Assembly (NCBI RefSeq): GCF_009765375.1 | Contig: NZ_VTOK01000008.1 | Location: 66,982-130,981 of the forward strand | Source: Alteribacillus sp. YIM 98480 | Lineage (GTDB): Bacteria; Bacillota; Bacilli; Bacillales; Marinococcaceae | Reading direction: 5' to 3' | DNA length: 64,000 nucleotides | Shown here: piece by piece, positions 50,690-58,770 of the stretch | Layout: the number at the start of each line of letters is the position of its first letter | Position numbering within the stretch: the stretch's first letter is position 1 | Position numbers and translations under genes: made by a program | Notes under the pieces: generated by a model | Told to the model about the DNA's origin: nothing | Seen by the model: only the letters and a program-made list of their open reading frames with translations | The model's database searches: none

Positions 50690-51232
50690 TCAGCTCTTCT
50701 TCTCTTTTTGTGTGAGCTTTTCATACAACTCTTTATACTCCTCTGGATTCTTTTGTTTAAAAAACATGGATAGCGACCAAGGAAAGATTTGGTGGAGCCA
50801 CATTTGATAACGGTTTGTTAACGTGAACATGCTTTTCGTTATTTTTAAAAATTCATCTTTTGTTTCTACCTTCTCAACTAGATCATAATACTCGTCTAAG
50901 AAATTAGCGTAGGACGGGAGACCGAAATATCCAATGACGCCGCAATCGATTGTAAGCATTCGTTTTACCATCAAACGTAAATGTATCATTTCAAACTCCT
51001 GTTTCTTCCCTAAATCTATTAAATCAGCAAAAATATGAATGGCTAGTGTTCTCATTTCCCCGCTCAGCATAACTAATACTGAAAAATATTGATTATAAAT
51101 TCCCGCTCCTGAGGGTAGACATCCGTTTTTTAATGCAAAAACATCATGCGGCTCCTCTAACCAAATATGATCAATTTCCGCCTCCACTTCTTCAACGAAT
51201 TTTAATGTTTTATCAAGCGTAATGATGATCAC
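50690..51232 (-). CDS. Helical protein, probable cucumopine-synthase-like C-domain
   Basis: A 180-residue all-helical protein (KTLKFVEEVEAEIDHIWLEEPHDVFALKNGCLPSGAGIYNQYFSVLVMLSGEMRTLAIHIF). The motif LKNGxxPSGAGxYxQYF and its placement directly after a cyclophilin-like gene recall the C-terminal helical bundle of cucumopine-synthase-like proteins, normally fused to the N-terminal domain. Here it starts with GTG at 51232, overlapping the upstream gene by 20 bases, so the two halves are made from coupled frames. The assignment is from memory of family features and is moderate. Confidence 0.5.
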   Translation of the reverse strand: MIIITLDKTLKFVEEVEAEIDHIWLEEPHDVFALKNGCLPSGAGIYNQYFSVLVMLSGEMRTLAIHIFADLIDLGKKQEFEMIHLRLMVKRMLTIDCGVIGYFGLPSYANFLDEYYDLVEKVETKDEFLKITKSMFTLTNRYQMWLHQIFPWSLSMFFKQKNPEEYKELYEKLTQKEKKS

Positions 51233-51650
51233 CGCTTTCTCTCATGAGAACTTGGATATAATTTTCAGAGTATAAAAGATTATGCCAAACTTTCTCTCCG
51301 ACAGTACACAATTTTTCAATATCTTCATCAATCACTTGTGCAATCGGAAGTGCAGATACAGGTTCTGTCATCGGCCCATAGCTCATGGCGATATATTGAA
51401 AGTCCAATTCTATATTAATTCTGCCAAGAGGCTGCGCGTTCATTTTTTCATATTGAAAGGATTTGGAAGAAGGAAGCAGCCGGTAAGGAAAGTACATCTG
51501 TTTCCCAGCAACGACTGCGTGGCTCTGAATGCTTTTAAATGGCAATGTATCTCTTATCTCCGCACATAGGTCTGCATGAAATTCAGTTAATAATCGGGCG
51601 CGTATGGTCTCATGTAATAGAGGCCATGATAATTCGATATCGTGACGCAT
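51213..51650 (-). CDS. Cyclophilin-like DUF3830 / cucumopine-synthase N-domain protein
   Basis: A 145-residue protein: IELSWPLLHETIRARLLTEFHADLCAEIRDTLPFKSIQSHAVVAGKQMYFPYRLL, then YGPMTEPVSALPIAQV. This pattern (short beta strands, LPF-x-SIQ-xHA, GxxMY, YGxxTEP) fits the cyclophilin-like domain of DUF3830 and of cucumopine synthases. Such proteins may bind an amino-acid conjugate or catalyse its formation. ATG 51650 follows AAAGGAG by ten bases. Located 25 bases after the symporter gene, it is in the same operon. Confidence 0.55.
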   Translation of the reverse strand: MRHDIELSWPLLHETIRARLLTEFHADLCAEIRDTLPFKSIQSHAVVAGKQMYFPYRLLPSSKSFQYEKMNAQPLGRINIELDFQYIAMSYGPMTEPVSALPIAQVIDEDIEKLCTVGEKVWHNLLYSENYIQVLMRESGDHHYA

Positions 51651-51675
51651 AGGAAACGTACTCCTTTTGTCTTGA

Positions 51676-53172
51676 TTATAGTTTTAACATTTGTTTTGCT
51701 TCATCAGAATCTAAAAATCCATGGAATTGACGAATCAATCGCGCTGGCTGCGGCCGCGTGAGAAGACTTACGATAATAAAAACAAACGTATTAAAAATGA
51801 GCGCCCAAAAACCCGGCATCATATTAAATAAATTAATACTCCCCAATTCAAACCACACGATAATAACCGATCCCACGATAAACCCAGAGAGTGCACCAGC
51901 CTTTGTGGCTCTTGGCCAAAATAACGCCCCCACTAACATAGGAAAGATTTGAGCCATCCCCCCAGTAGCTAAGGCAATTAACATTGCCAGTAATGGCGGC
52001 TGCTCTAAAGCGGCATACGCTGAAAAAACGAAAATAACTAATATGGCTAAACGTCCTACCATTAATAACTGTTGTTCGCTAGAATCTTTTTTTAAAGTGT
52101 TAAAAACATCCCGGGTAAGCAGCGCACTAGAAGCATGCAACTGTGAGTTTGCCGTTGAAAGCATAGCTGCTAAACCACCTGCACAAATAAGGGCTGCGAG
52201 GATAGTCGGCGTGTGTTCAAACAAAAACCTCGGAAAAATTTCATCAGGATACTCAACACCTGGGTGTAACGCTTTTGTCCCGATACCAAACCATACATAG
52301 GAAATATAGATCCACACAAGAAACAAAGGAGACAGCACTGCTACCCACTTTAGTACACGAATAGAAGTAGCAGAAAACATTCTCATAATCACGTGCGGGG
52401 CAGCTACACTTAGACCAATAGTAATGATAACCGTCCAGGAAAATGCCATTGGTAAAGTGAAATATCCTGGCTCTCCAGGCAGAACCAGCTGTTCAGGTGC
52501 AACCTCAGCTACTGTTTTCCATGCTTCATTCGGTCCTCCAAACATGATATTAGTGAGCACCCAGCAGCCAATAACAATAGCAAAAAACATAAAAACACCC
52601 ATAAAAATATCAGTCCATGCTACAGAGCGCATGCCGCCTAGATAAACGTACACGAGAACAACTAAACCTAGAATAACTGCACCCCAAGTGTATGGAACAG
52701 ACCCGAAAGTGACAAACTCGGTAATCCAGCCTGCACCGGCAAGCTGCAACTGAACATACGGAATCACAAAAGCTGCTAAAACGATACCTGTTATAATTTT
52801 CAAGAAATTACTTTCATAAAAAGTACCTAACAAATCTCCTGGAGTATAAAACCCATATTTTTTTCCTAACAGCCAAACGCGGCTGCCGAAGATATACAAC
52901 AGAATAGCTCCTAACGTTTGTGTGTAAGGGCCGATAGCCCAATACGCAATACCATGCTGGTATAAGAATCCTCCTGTCCCTAAGAATGCGGAAGCGCTGT
53001 GATATGTGGCAGTATATGTGAAAAACAAAGCGAAAAACCCAAGCGTTCTGCTAGCTACAAAATAGTCACTGGCAGTGGAATCAAGTTTTCGGGCCCAGCC
53101 AAAAATACCAATGGAAAGGACAATAAAGGTAAAGAGAACGACAATCAGTATAGATACAATTGTTTCCTCCAC
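51676..53172 (-). CDS. Sodium:solute symporter (SSS family)
   Basis: A 498-residue membrane protein with 12-13 hydrophobic helices. SSS features include the sodium-site region FFTYTATYHSASAFLGTGGFLYQHG (about residues 52-76) and GGLAAMLSTANSQLHASSALLTRDVF (about 330-355). It belongs with PutP/PanF/YhjB-type importers of amino acids, vitamins or organic acids. It lies 16 bases after a DUF3311-type gene, a pairing common for this subfamily. The co-encoded PLP enzyme and the cucumopine-like pair suggest an amino-acid or opine substrate. Confidence 0.88.
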   Translation of the reverse strand: MEETIVSILIVVLFTFIVLSIGIFGWARKLDSTASDYFVASRTLGFFALFFTYTATYHSASAFLGTGGFLYQHGIAYWAIGPYTQTLGAILLYIFGSRVWLLGKKYGFYTPGDLLGTFYESNFLKIITGIVLAAFVIPYVQLQLAGAGWITEFVTFGSVPYTWGAVILGLVVLVYVYLGGMRSVAWTDIFMGVFMFFAIVIGCWVLTNIMFGGPNEAWKTVAEVAPEQLVLPGEPGYFTLPMAFSWTVIITIGLSVAAPHVIMRMFSATSIRVLKWVAVLSPLFLVWIYISYVWFGIGTKALHPGVEYPDEIFPRFLFEHTPTILAALICAGGLAAMLSTANSQLHASSALLTRDVFNTLKKDSSEQQLLMVGRLAILVIFVFSAYAALEQPPLLAMLIALATGGMAQIFPMLVGALFWPRATKAGALSGFIVGSVIIVWFELGSINLFNMMPGFWALIFNTFVFIIVSLLTRPQPARLIRQFHGFLDSDEAKQMLKL

Positions 53173-53188
53173 ATGTTAACCCCCTTAT

Positions 53189-53536
53189 TTAAACCCACAA
53201 TTTTTTTGCTGCAATAATTCCTGCTGCCATGATGACGTGCACCCAAAACGTCAGCCACACATAAGAAAAAGGCATACCTAAAATGAAAGGCTCTGCTATA
53301 TTAAATACCATTAAACCAGGATAAACCATCAGAAAGGCAAAAAAGACAATAGTCGAAAGCACCCAACCTAGTTTTGTTCTTGGGAGTAAATACGTGTGTT
53401 CTTTAATTAAAAGATCAACATTCTCGTCTTCTTGAACAGGAACATCCTTTTCCAACTTGTTCGCCAAAGAATTAACCCCCTTTATGATGGTAAACACAGG
53501 CACCGTCAGTGATTCATCGTATGGATACCTCTCCAT
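53189..53536 (-). CDS. Small symporter partner (DUF3311-like)
   Basis: A 115-residue protein with two membrane helices (WVLSTIVFFAFLMVYPGLMVF; YVWLTFWVHVIMAAGIIAA). Two-helix DUF3311 proteins are usually encoded next to SSS symporters (compare B. subtilis yhjC with yhjB) and probably assist them. The N-terminal 45 residues are extra. The start is uncertain: the ATG at 53536 has no close RBS, while AAGGAGGAG lies 27 bases upstream in front of a tiny ATG-TCA-TAG frame. Confidence 0.75.
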   Translation of the reverse strand: MERYPYDESLTVPVFTIIKGVNSLANKLEKDVPVQEDENVDLLIKEHTYLLPRTKLGWVLSTIVFFAFLMVYPGLMVFNIAEPFILGMPFSYVWLTFWVHVIMAAGIIAAKKLWV

Positions 53537-53568
53537 GCCGACTATGACATGGTCGAACTCCTCCTTCG

Positions 53569-54705
53569 TTAGAGATTTGTGGTGAAATCGGCAACTGCTT
53601 CTACTGCCGTTATCACCTCCTCTTCCGTATTGTAAAAATGAGGAGCGATACGTAAAACATCATTTCTAGCAGAAAGGATAATATTTTGTTTTAAAAGACG
53701 ACTCTCTGCCTCAGAAGCATTGTTCACTAATATAGCTGTGTTAGACCCTTTTCGTTCCAGATCTCTTGGACTTTTGACTTGCAGCCCTCGTTTATCTGCT
53801 TCTTCAATAGCGATCCCGGATAAGTATTGAAGCCTCTTTTCTACCTCATCCATAGAAAACTTATTTAATACTTTTAATGCAGCCTCTGCAGCAAACCCAT
53901 TAACCATTGGAAATGTTCCCGTATCAAACCGGACGGTACTGTCGGCATAGTCTGTATTTCTTATGTCAAATAAAAAAGGATTTCTTTGACCAAACCAACC
54001 GGTTATTTTAGGTGTTAGTGATTGTGCTATCTCATTTTTTATATATAAAAATGCAATGCCTGGTATGCCCAATGCATATTTCTGCAGGCCTGTTGCAAGC
54101 ATATCTATGTTCATTTTCTTCACATCGATTTCACATTGTCCAAAAGATTGATAAGCATCGACGAATAAATAAGCACCTTTATGATGAACGACATCTGCAA
54201 TTTCTTTTAAGTGTTGTTTGTAGCCATCATAATACGAGACATGAGAAGTGCTGACTAATAAGGTGTTCTCATCTAACATGGTGTTATAATCTTCTTTGTC
54301 TATCCAATCGTTTTCTTTGCCTTTAATAAATGTGACATCAAATGAATCTCGGTGCGACTGCCAAACATGACCGATAGTAGGAAAATCAAGTTCTGTAACT
54401 AATATTTTCTTTCTATTGTTTTTGATCAAACTCGTTGCAATACTAGAAGCGGCATGAGATACACTGGATACGATAGCTACTTCCTTTTTATCTGCATTAA
54501 TCATTTTGGCAAATGACAAACGAGCGTTTTCACACGCTTGCATCCACCCTTTCCAATCCATCCCATTTACTTCCCATGTGCGAAAATAATCATTAACTGC
54601 CTCTTTTACCGATACATGCATTGCACTTTGTGAGCAGCTAGAAAGCTGAATTTTCTCTTTAAAAATTGGAAAATTCAGTCTTTCGGTACGAAATGCTTCT
54701 AGCAT
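53569..54705 (-). CDS. Class V aminotransferase-fold PLP enzyme
   Basis: A 378-residue PLP enzyme of the class V (cysteine desulfurase/selenocysteine lyase-like) fold: SSVSHAASSIATSLIKNNRKKILVTELDFPTIGHVW, LVSTSHVSYYDGYKQHLKEIADVVHHKGAYLFVDAYQSFGQ and the lysine region LATGLQKYALGIPGIAFLY. The usual T/S-GHK-lgGP motif is changed to LQKYALGIPG, so the Schiff-base Lys sits in an unusual setting. No C-terminal desulfurase Cys is seen, so a lyase, epimerase or transaminase role is likelier. ATG 54705 has AAGGAAG upstream. It is the first gene of the minus-strand operon. Confidence 0.75.
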   Translation of the reverse strand: MLEAFRTERLNFPIFKEKIQLSSCSQSAMHVSVKEAVNDYFRTWEVNGMDWKGWMQACENARLSFAKMINADKKEVAIVSSVSHAASSIATSLIKNNRKKILVTELDFPTIGHVWQSHRDSFDVTFIKGKENDWIDKEDYNTMLDENTLLVSTSHVSYYDGYKQHLKEIADVVHHKGAYLFVDAYQSFGQCEIDVKKMNIDMLATGLQKYALGIPGIAFLYIKNEIAQSLTPKITGWFGQRNPFLFDIRNTDYADSTVRFDTGTFPMVNGFAAEAALKVLNKFSMDEVEKRLQYLSGIAIEEADKRGLQVKSPRDLERKGSNTAILVNNASEAESRLLKQNIILSARNDVLRIAPHFYNTEEEVITAVEAVADFTTNL

Positions 54706-54879
54706 ATAATCACTTCCTTTCTGAAGGGGGAAGAGAATTAAATGAACGTATCGTTGCATAAGGTAATAATACAATTATGAAACGAGTTTTATATATTTTC
54801 TGTAAACTGCTTTACATTTTCGTTCAAAACACTCCCAAGGTCTTTCTGTATTTCTACTTTTAAATGTTTTTATTTGATG

Positions 54880-54897
54880 ATAGTATTTATTTACTAT
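54880..54897. promoter_or_regulatory. Candidate Crp-type operator ATAGTA-N6-TACTAT
   Basis: A perfect 6+6 inverted repeat with six-base spacing, lying between the divergent PLP-enzyme and Crp-type genes. The geometry fits a Crp/Fnr dimer. Binding by the neighbouring regulator is inferred. Confidence 0.45.
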
Positions 54898-54931
54898 TTA
54901 TAATTTTCAGTTAAATTAGAGGGGGGATAAC

Positions 54932-55636
54932 ATGGTTAATGAAAGTACGAAAAGAACGGAACTATTATACAAATTAGCACCGCCATGGTATCATAGCCGG
55001 TTTGATGATTTTCGATCAATCTTTACTAATGCCCCAGAAAAAACCTACAAGAAAAATGAAATCATTTATGTACAAGGAGACATGAATCATTATATTTATT
55101 TCATTGTCGAGGGACGAGTCCGCATGTCTCTTTTTGACCAGGCAGGGAACGAAAAATCGGTCATTATATTAAACCCAGGAAGTATTTTCGGTGAAAATTG
55201 TGCGCTCGAACGTCAACCAGCTCTTGTAACTACCACAACTAATACACCTTGTCGGATAGCTTTCATTCACCGCAATGACTTTCTAGAAAAAATTTTTAAA
55301 GATAGAAATTTAAATGAAAGACTTATTTATAACTTAACGGGCAAGTTGAATGCTATGATTAAGCATATTAAAGAAATTAGCTTTATGAATGCCAATGAAC
55401 GTATTATGACCTACCTCTACAAATTATCTGAGGTATACGGGCATGACACTGACAGGGGTCGTAAAATAACCATAAAATTCACCCATCAAGAAATGGCTGA
55501 TTTATCAGGTATATCCCGGGTCAGTGTATCTAATATCATGACATTATTAGACAAAGCGGGAACTATTAGTAAAACGGATGGCTATTACTATATTAATAAT
55601 GTGGAGCACTTAAAAGAATGGATAAAAGAAGAATAA
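54932..55636 (+). CDS. Crp/Fnr-family transcriptional regulator
   Basis: A 234-residue regulator: cyclic-nucleotide-binding-like beta barrel (about 40-150, IYVQGDMNHYIYFIVEGRVRMSLFDQAGNEKSVIILNPGSIFGENCALERQPA) and C-terminal HTH (about 165-225, KFTHQEMADLSGISRVSVSNIMTLLDKAGTI). There is no N-terminal cysteine cluster, so it is not an oxygen-sensing Fnr. GAGGGGGG precedes the ATG. It is divergent from the PLP enzyme operon and probably controls it. It is followed 25 bases later by a small gene in the same direction. Confidence 0.9.
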   Translation: MVNESTKRTELLYKLAPPWYHSRFDDFRSIFTNAPEKTYKKNEIIYVQGDMNHYIYFIVEGRVRMSLFDQAGNEKSVIILNPGSIFGENCALERQPALVTTTTNTPCRIAFIHRNDFLEKIFKDRNLNERLIYNLTGKLNAMIKHIKEISFMNANERIMTYLYKLSEVYGHDTDRGRKITIKFTHQEMADLSGISRVSVSNIMTLLDKAGTISKTDGYYYINNVEHLKEWIKEE

Positions 55637-55661
55637 TATAAGGCGGAAAGGAGATGAAATA

Positions 55662-56030
55662 ATGGAAACACCTAAAGACGTGCTTCGACCTAAAGCTCAA
55701 CCTCCATTCAGAGTGTTGATTCAGTTTGAATCTACTGGATGGTTTGATACAACATCAGAAGAAAAAAATACTACACTTATACCTCAATTGAAGGAAATTT
55801 TTGAGGAATGGAAATCTGGTGATGCGACATTGATTGGAACCATTGACGCAGACCTGTTCTCCTCAGGACCAGGCAACAATATCGGGTGGCATGCTTGTTT
55901 TCTGTTTGAAGTTTCTGATCTCCAAACCATAACTAATATGACGCATGCATTCAGGGAAAGAGGACTTGATCGTTACTTTCGAGTAGAAGCCATTATTGGA
56001 AGATCATTTCCTTTACTAGAAGACAAATAA
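55662..56030 (+). CDS. Small IacB-like protein
   Basis: A 122-residue soluble protein: FRVLIQFESTGWFD near the start, TLIGTIDADLFSSGPGNNIGWHACFLFEV in the middle, and HAFRERGLDRYFRVEAIIGRSFPLL at the end. The order GT-xDxD-x-xxxGP, W-xxxF, then R-x-EA-xIGR is reminiscent of IacB-type dimeric alpha/beta proteins of aromatic degradation gene sets. The similarity is weak and from memory. It is co-directional with the Crp-type gene (AAGGAG RBS) and so part of the same unit. Function is not established. Confidence 0.55.
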   Translation: METPKDVLRPKAQPPFRVLIQFESTGWFDTTSEEKNTTLIPQLKEIFEEWKSGDATLIGTIDADLFSSGPGNNIGWHACFLFEVSDLQTITNMTHAFRERGLDRYFRVEAIIGRSFPLLEDK

Positions 56031-56206
56031 TGTACTTCATCCTGCCTTCGAGGCAGCAGGTTATTAGTGATCACACAGCCGCGGTCCATACACCCAACAT
56101 GAATCTAGCCTGCATGTATTTTTGGCAGAGAAGAGCTTGTGGATAAATTTGTTTTAAACAACCAATTAACATCAACTAGTTTTTATCACTCCTGACAATG
56201 CTGCAT
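56031..56206. other. Spacer after the IacB-like gene
   Basis: A short GC hairpin CTGCC-TTCGA-GGCAG near 56042-56056 may stop the Crp/IacB transcript. No gene is visible. Confidence 0.45.
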
Positions 56207-56457
56207 AAGAAAAGCGCAAGCGCCTTGCTCACGAGCGACAAGTCCTGGAGGGTCGGCATATGGAAAGCTGATCTTTGCTTTCCATTGACGGACCGAAGGA
56301 ATCTCGAGCGAGTAGGCGCTAGACATGTAAAACGCCAAATATTTATAGTTTCTTACCTTTTTAAAAAACTCGGTTTGCCACCGAGTCCTTACGTGCCGTA
56401 GTTTTACTTATACTTTGATCCTTTAACAAAGAAAGTTAAACATGCCTAAAGTAAAAC
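56207..56457 (+). repeat. Dispersed repeat family A, copy 4 with tail
   Basis: Close to copy 1 through AAGCGCAAGCGCCTTGCTC, ACGAGCGACAAGTCCTGGAG, GACGGACCGAAGGAATCTC and TCGAGCGAGTAGGCGC, then TTTCTTACC and the tail (CCGAGTCCTTACGTG to CTAAAGTAAAAC). It lies downstream of the vWA-flagellin gene. Confidence 0.85.
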
Positions 56458-56546
56458 AATTTTTTCGGAGTCTTTAAGTACAGAATACAAATGATCCGTC
56501 AGCTGTTTTGGTAGTTGGAGATATTAAGGGAGTAATCTATCCTCCC

Positions 56547-58040
56547 TTATTGTAATAACTGCAAGATCCCCTGCGGCAGCTGATTGGCTTGGGCGAGCAT
56601 GGCAGTTCCTGATTGATTTAATATATTATGTTTTGTAAACTCAGTCATTTTTAAGGCCATATCTGAATCACGTATATTAGATTCAGAAGCGGTTAAGTTT
56701 TCTCGATAAACTCCTAAGTTATTGGTTATATGTTCTAATCTATTTTGATACGTCCCCCATTTTGCTCGTTCGCTTGAGACTGTTTCAATCGCTTGATCAA
56801 TACGTTCTAGCGCATCTTCTGCTTGAGAGGGATCAATAACCTGCACGTTGTCCATTCCTAGAGATTTGATCCGAGCATCGGTTAATGCGACCTCAAATTG
56901 TTCGCCTTCATTTGCTCCAATTTGAAGTAGTAAATCTGGAATATGGATGATATCATTATTTCCTGAAACATCATTCCCAATAGAATCTCCAATAACCTCT
57001 AAATTCTCTTCAAAATCACCTGATATATCGTAGTACCGCTTCTCTTCTTCATTATCTGTATTTGTAGAAGCCAATTCTTTTAATTTCTCATATCCCTCAA
57101 GCGTACTATTTGCATTAGATATGATAGAAACTTGTATATTTTCTTTTTTTAGTTCTTGACTCACTTGTTCCGAAGTATAATCAGAACCACCTGTGGTGTC
57201 ACTAGTATGGTTAGGAGCATCTGTAAGTTTAATCAATTGTTTTGAGGCAGTATTTCTATAGTCAAAGCTTAATGCCCCATTATCATTATCCATTATTGCT
57301 TCTAAACCAGATTCTTCCGTGTCTCCCCCTCCGAAAGGATTAATTTCACCCAACTTTGTATCTAATTCCTCGAGATCTGTGGTAAATTCACCGGAAGAAA
57401 AGTTAATTTTCGTTACTGGAGTGGGGTCCTCTATATTTATGTCGGAATAAGTTACTAACCCAAAGCGGACATCGCTAACTTCCTTATCTAACCGCTGTTG
57501 AAACGCTTGTAAATTTTCCCGCACATTCGTAATGTGAGAACCCATACTTCCCGTACGGTCAATCACAAATACAACGTCTGCTTCACCAGAGTTTGATGGC
57601 GGAGATCCCTCTTGAACAGCCTGACCTTTAATTAATGGGCGGACACCGTTAAAGTCGGTGTCATGAGCAACGTCATCAATGCCTTGCTTTAATTGATCAA
57701 TTTCTTTTTGAATGTTCTTTTTGTCGTTTTCTATTAATGTATCATTTTTTGCTTGAACCGTAAGCTCCCGCATCCGCTGGAGCTGCTCGTGAATTGCAGT
57801 CAGTCCGCCTTCTGCGGTTTGAATAAGCGACACTCCATCGAGCACATTTCTTTCTGCTTGAGACAATCCGCGAATTTGAGAACGCATTTTTTCAGAAATA
57901 GCTAATCCGGCAGCATCATCTGCTGCACCATTAATTCGCATACCAGAAGCAAGACTTTCTTGAGTCTTGGATAGTTTTGTTTGATTCTGTTGTAGATGCC
58001 GATTTGCATTCAGTGCTGGAATATTATGATTTATCTTCAT
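56547..58040 (-). CDS. Flagellin with an inserted von Willebrand A domain
   Basis: A 497-residue fusion. Residues 1-145 are the standard flagellin D0/D1 N-terminus (KINHNIPALNANRHL, ASGMRINGAADDAAGLAISEKMRSQIRGL, RELTVQAKND). Residues about 390-497 are the matching C-terminus (QAIETVSSERAKWGTYQNRLEHITNNLG, ESNIRDSDMA, ILNQSGTAMLAQANQLPQGILQLL). Between, in place of the variable D2/D3 part, sits a vWA domain (about 155-355) with an intact metal-adhesion site: DRTGS at 161-165, Thr241 in GGGDTEES and Asp274 in LTDAPNH. Surface copies along a filament would show thousands of metal-dependent binding modules. It has a sigma-A-like promoter. Confidence 0.95.
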   Translation of the reverse strand: MKINHNIPALNANRHLQQNQTKLSKTQESLASGMRINGAADDAAGLAISEKMRSQIRGLSQAERNVLDGVSLIQTAEGGLTAIHEQLQRMRELTVQAKNDTLIENDKKNIQKEIDQLKQGIDDVAHDTDFNGVRPLIKGQAVQEGSPPSNSGEADVVFVIDRTGSMGSHITNVRENLQAFQQRLDKEVSDVRFGLVTYSDINIEDPTPVTKINFSSGEFTTDLEELDTKLGEINPFGGGDTEESGLEAIMDNDNGALSFDYRNTASKQLIKLTDAPNHTSDTTGGSDYTSEQVSQELKKENIQVSIISNANSTLEGYEKLKELASTNTDNEEEKRYYDISGDFEENLEVIGDSIGNDVSGNNDIIHIPDLLLQIGANEGEQFEVALTDARIKSLGMDNVQVIDPSQAEDALERIDQAIETVSSERAKWGTYQNRLEHITNNLGVYRENLTASESNIRDSDMALKMTEFTKHNILNQSGTAMLAQANQLPQGILQLLQ

Positions 58041-58093
58041 GTGTCTTTACTTCTCCCTTAGCTCCCGATAAATAAGTCTATGATACTAGGCAT

Positions 58094-58123
58094 ATTATAA
58101 CCTAACACTAACCATTGTCTCAA
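58094..58123 (-). promoter_or_regulatory. Sigma-A-like promoter of the vWA-flagellin gene
   Basis: Minus strand TTGAGA (58118-58123), 18 bases, then TATAAT (58094-58099). The start of transcription would be near 58087, leaving a leader of about 47 bases. No TAAA-N15-GCCGATAT site is visible. Confidence 0.55.
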
Positions 58124-58528
58124 CAATTTAGGATATATTTGGAAATATCATTTTAATTATTTCTAGAAAGTTTTGCATAACAATACTCTGCAAAATTATG
58201 GTTTAATTTCTTATGTCTGAATGCATGCTCAACTGGCATCTACGGGTCGAAAAATCTTCCTTATTAAACCTCATTTCTTCTAAATAACAGAACCAATGTC
58301 CGCAGCGTAAAGACTCACGATTTCAGATAAGTATACTGCTTCCAAGCAGCTGAAAAACTTCAGAAACAAAATTATGTATGCTGTCCTATTAGAGCTCAGA
58401 TGAATAAAAGCAGACGCCAGCGTGTATCTAACGAACAACATGATTTATCACAAATTTGCGCTATTAAACTCCACATTCATGCCACCGTTGAATTTTCAAA
58501 ATAGATGCAGATTTGTTCAGTGCTTATG

Positions 58529-58555
58529 GTGACGGGTATTACTCCTCTCCGTCAC
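58529..58555 (+). terminator. Orphan terminator upstream of the YczE-like gene
   Basis: GTGACGG-...-CCGTCAC seven-base stem with a 13-base loop followed by TAGTTTTTG. No plus-strand gene precedes it. Confidence 0.55.
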
Positions 58556-58770
58556 TAGTTTTTGTGTCCAAAAATATATTTATCCCCTTTCAAGTGACCT
58601 TCCTGACACAAACCTTCTATCATTCCATTTAACCGACAATTCATCGATTTATGTCAAATAAAATGAATTTAATCATATTAACTCATTATTTCTTTTTATA
58701 ACGTATTGTATCTATCTATTACTCAATGTTACACTTTAAAAATCAAAAATTTCTTTGGGGGTGATGACCA

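Larger units (their letters stand above)
58041..58770. other. Long divergent intergenic region
   Basis: Holds the flagellin promoter (58094-58123) and, further on, an orphan plus-strand terminator (58529-58555). No RBS-led open frame is seen between, so a small plus-strand RNA is possible. Confidence 0.5.
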
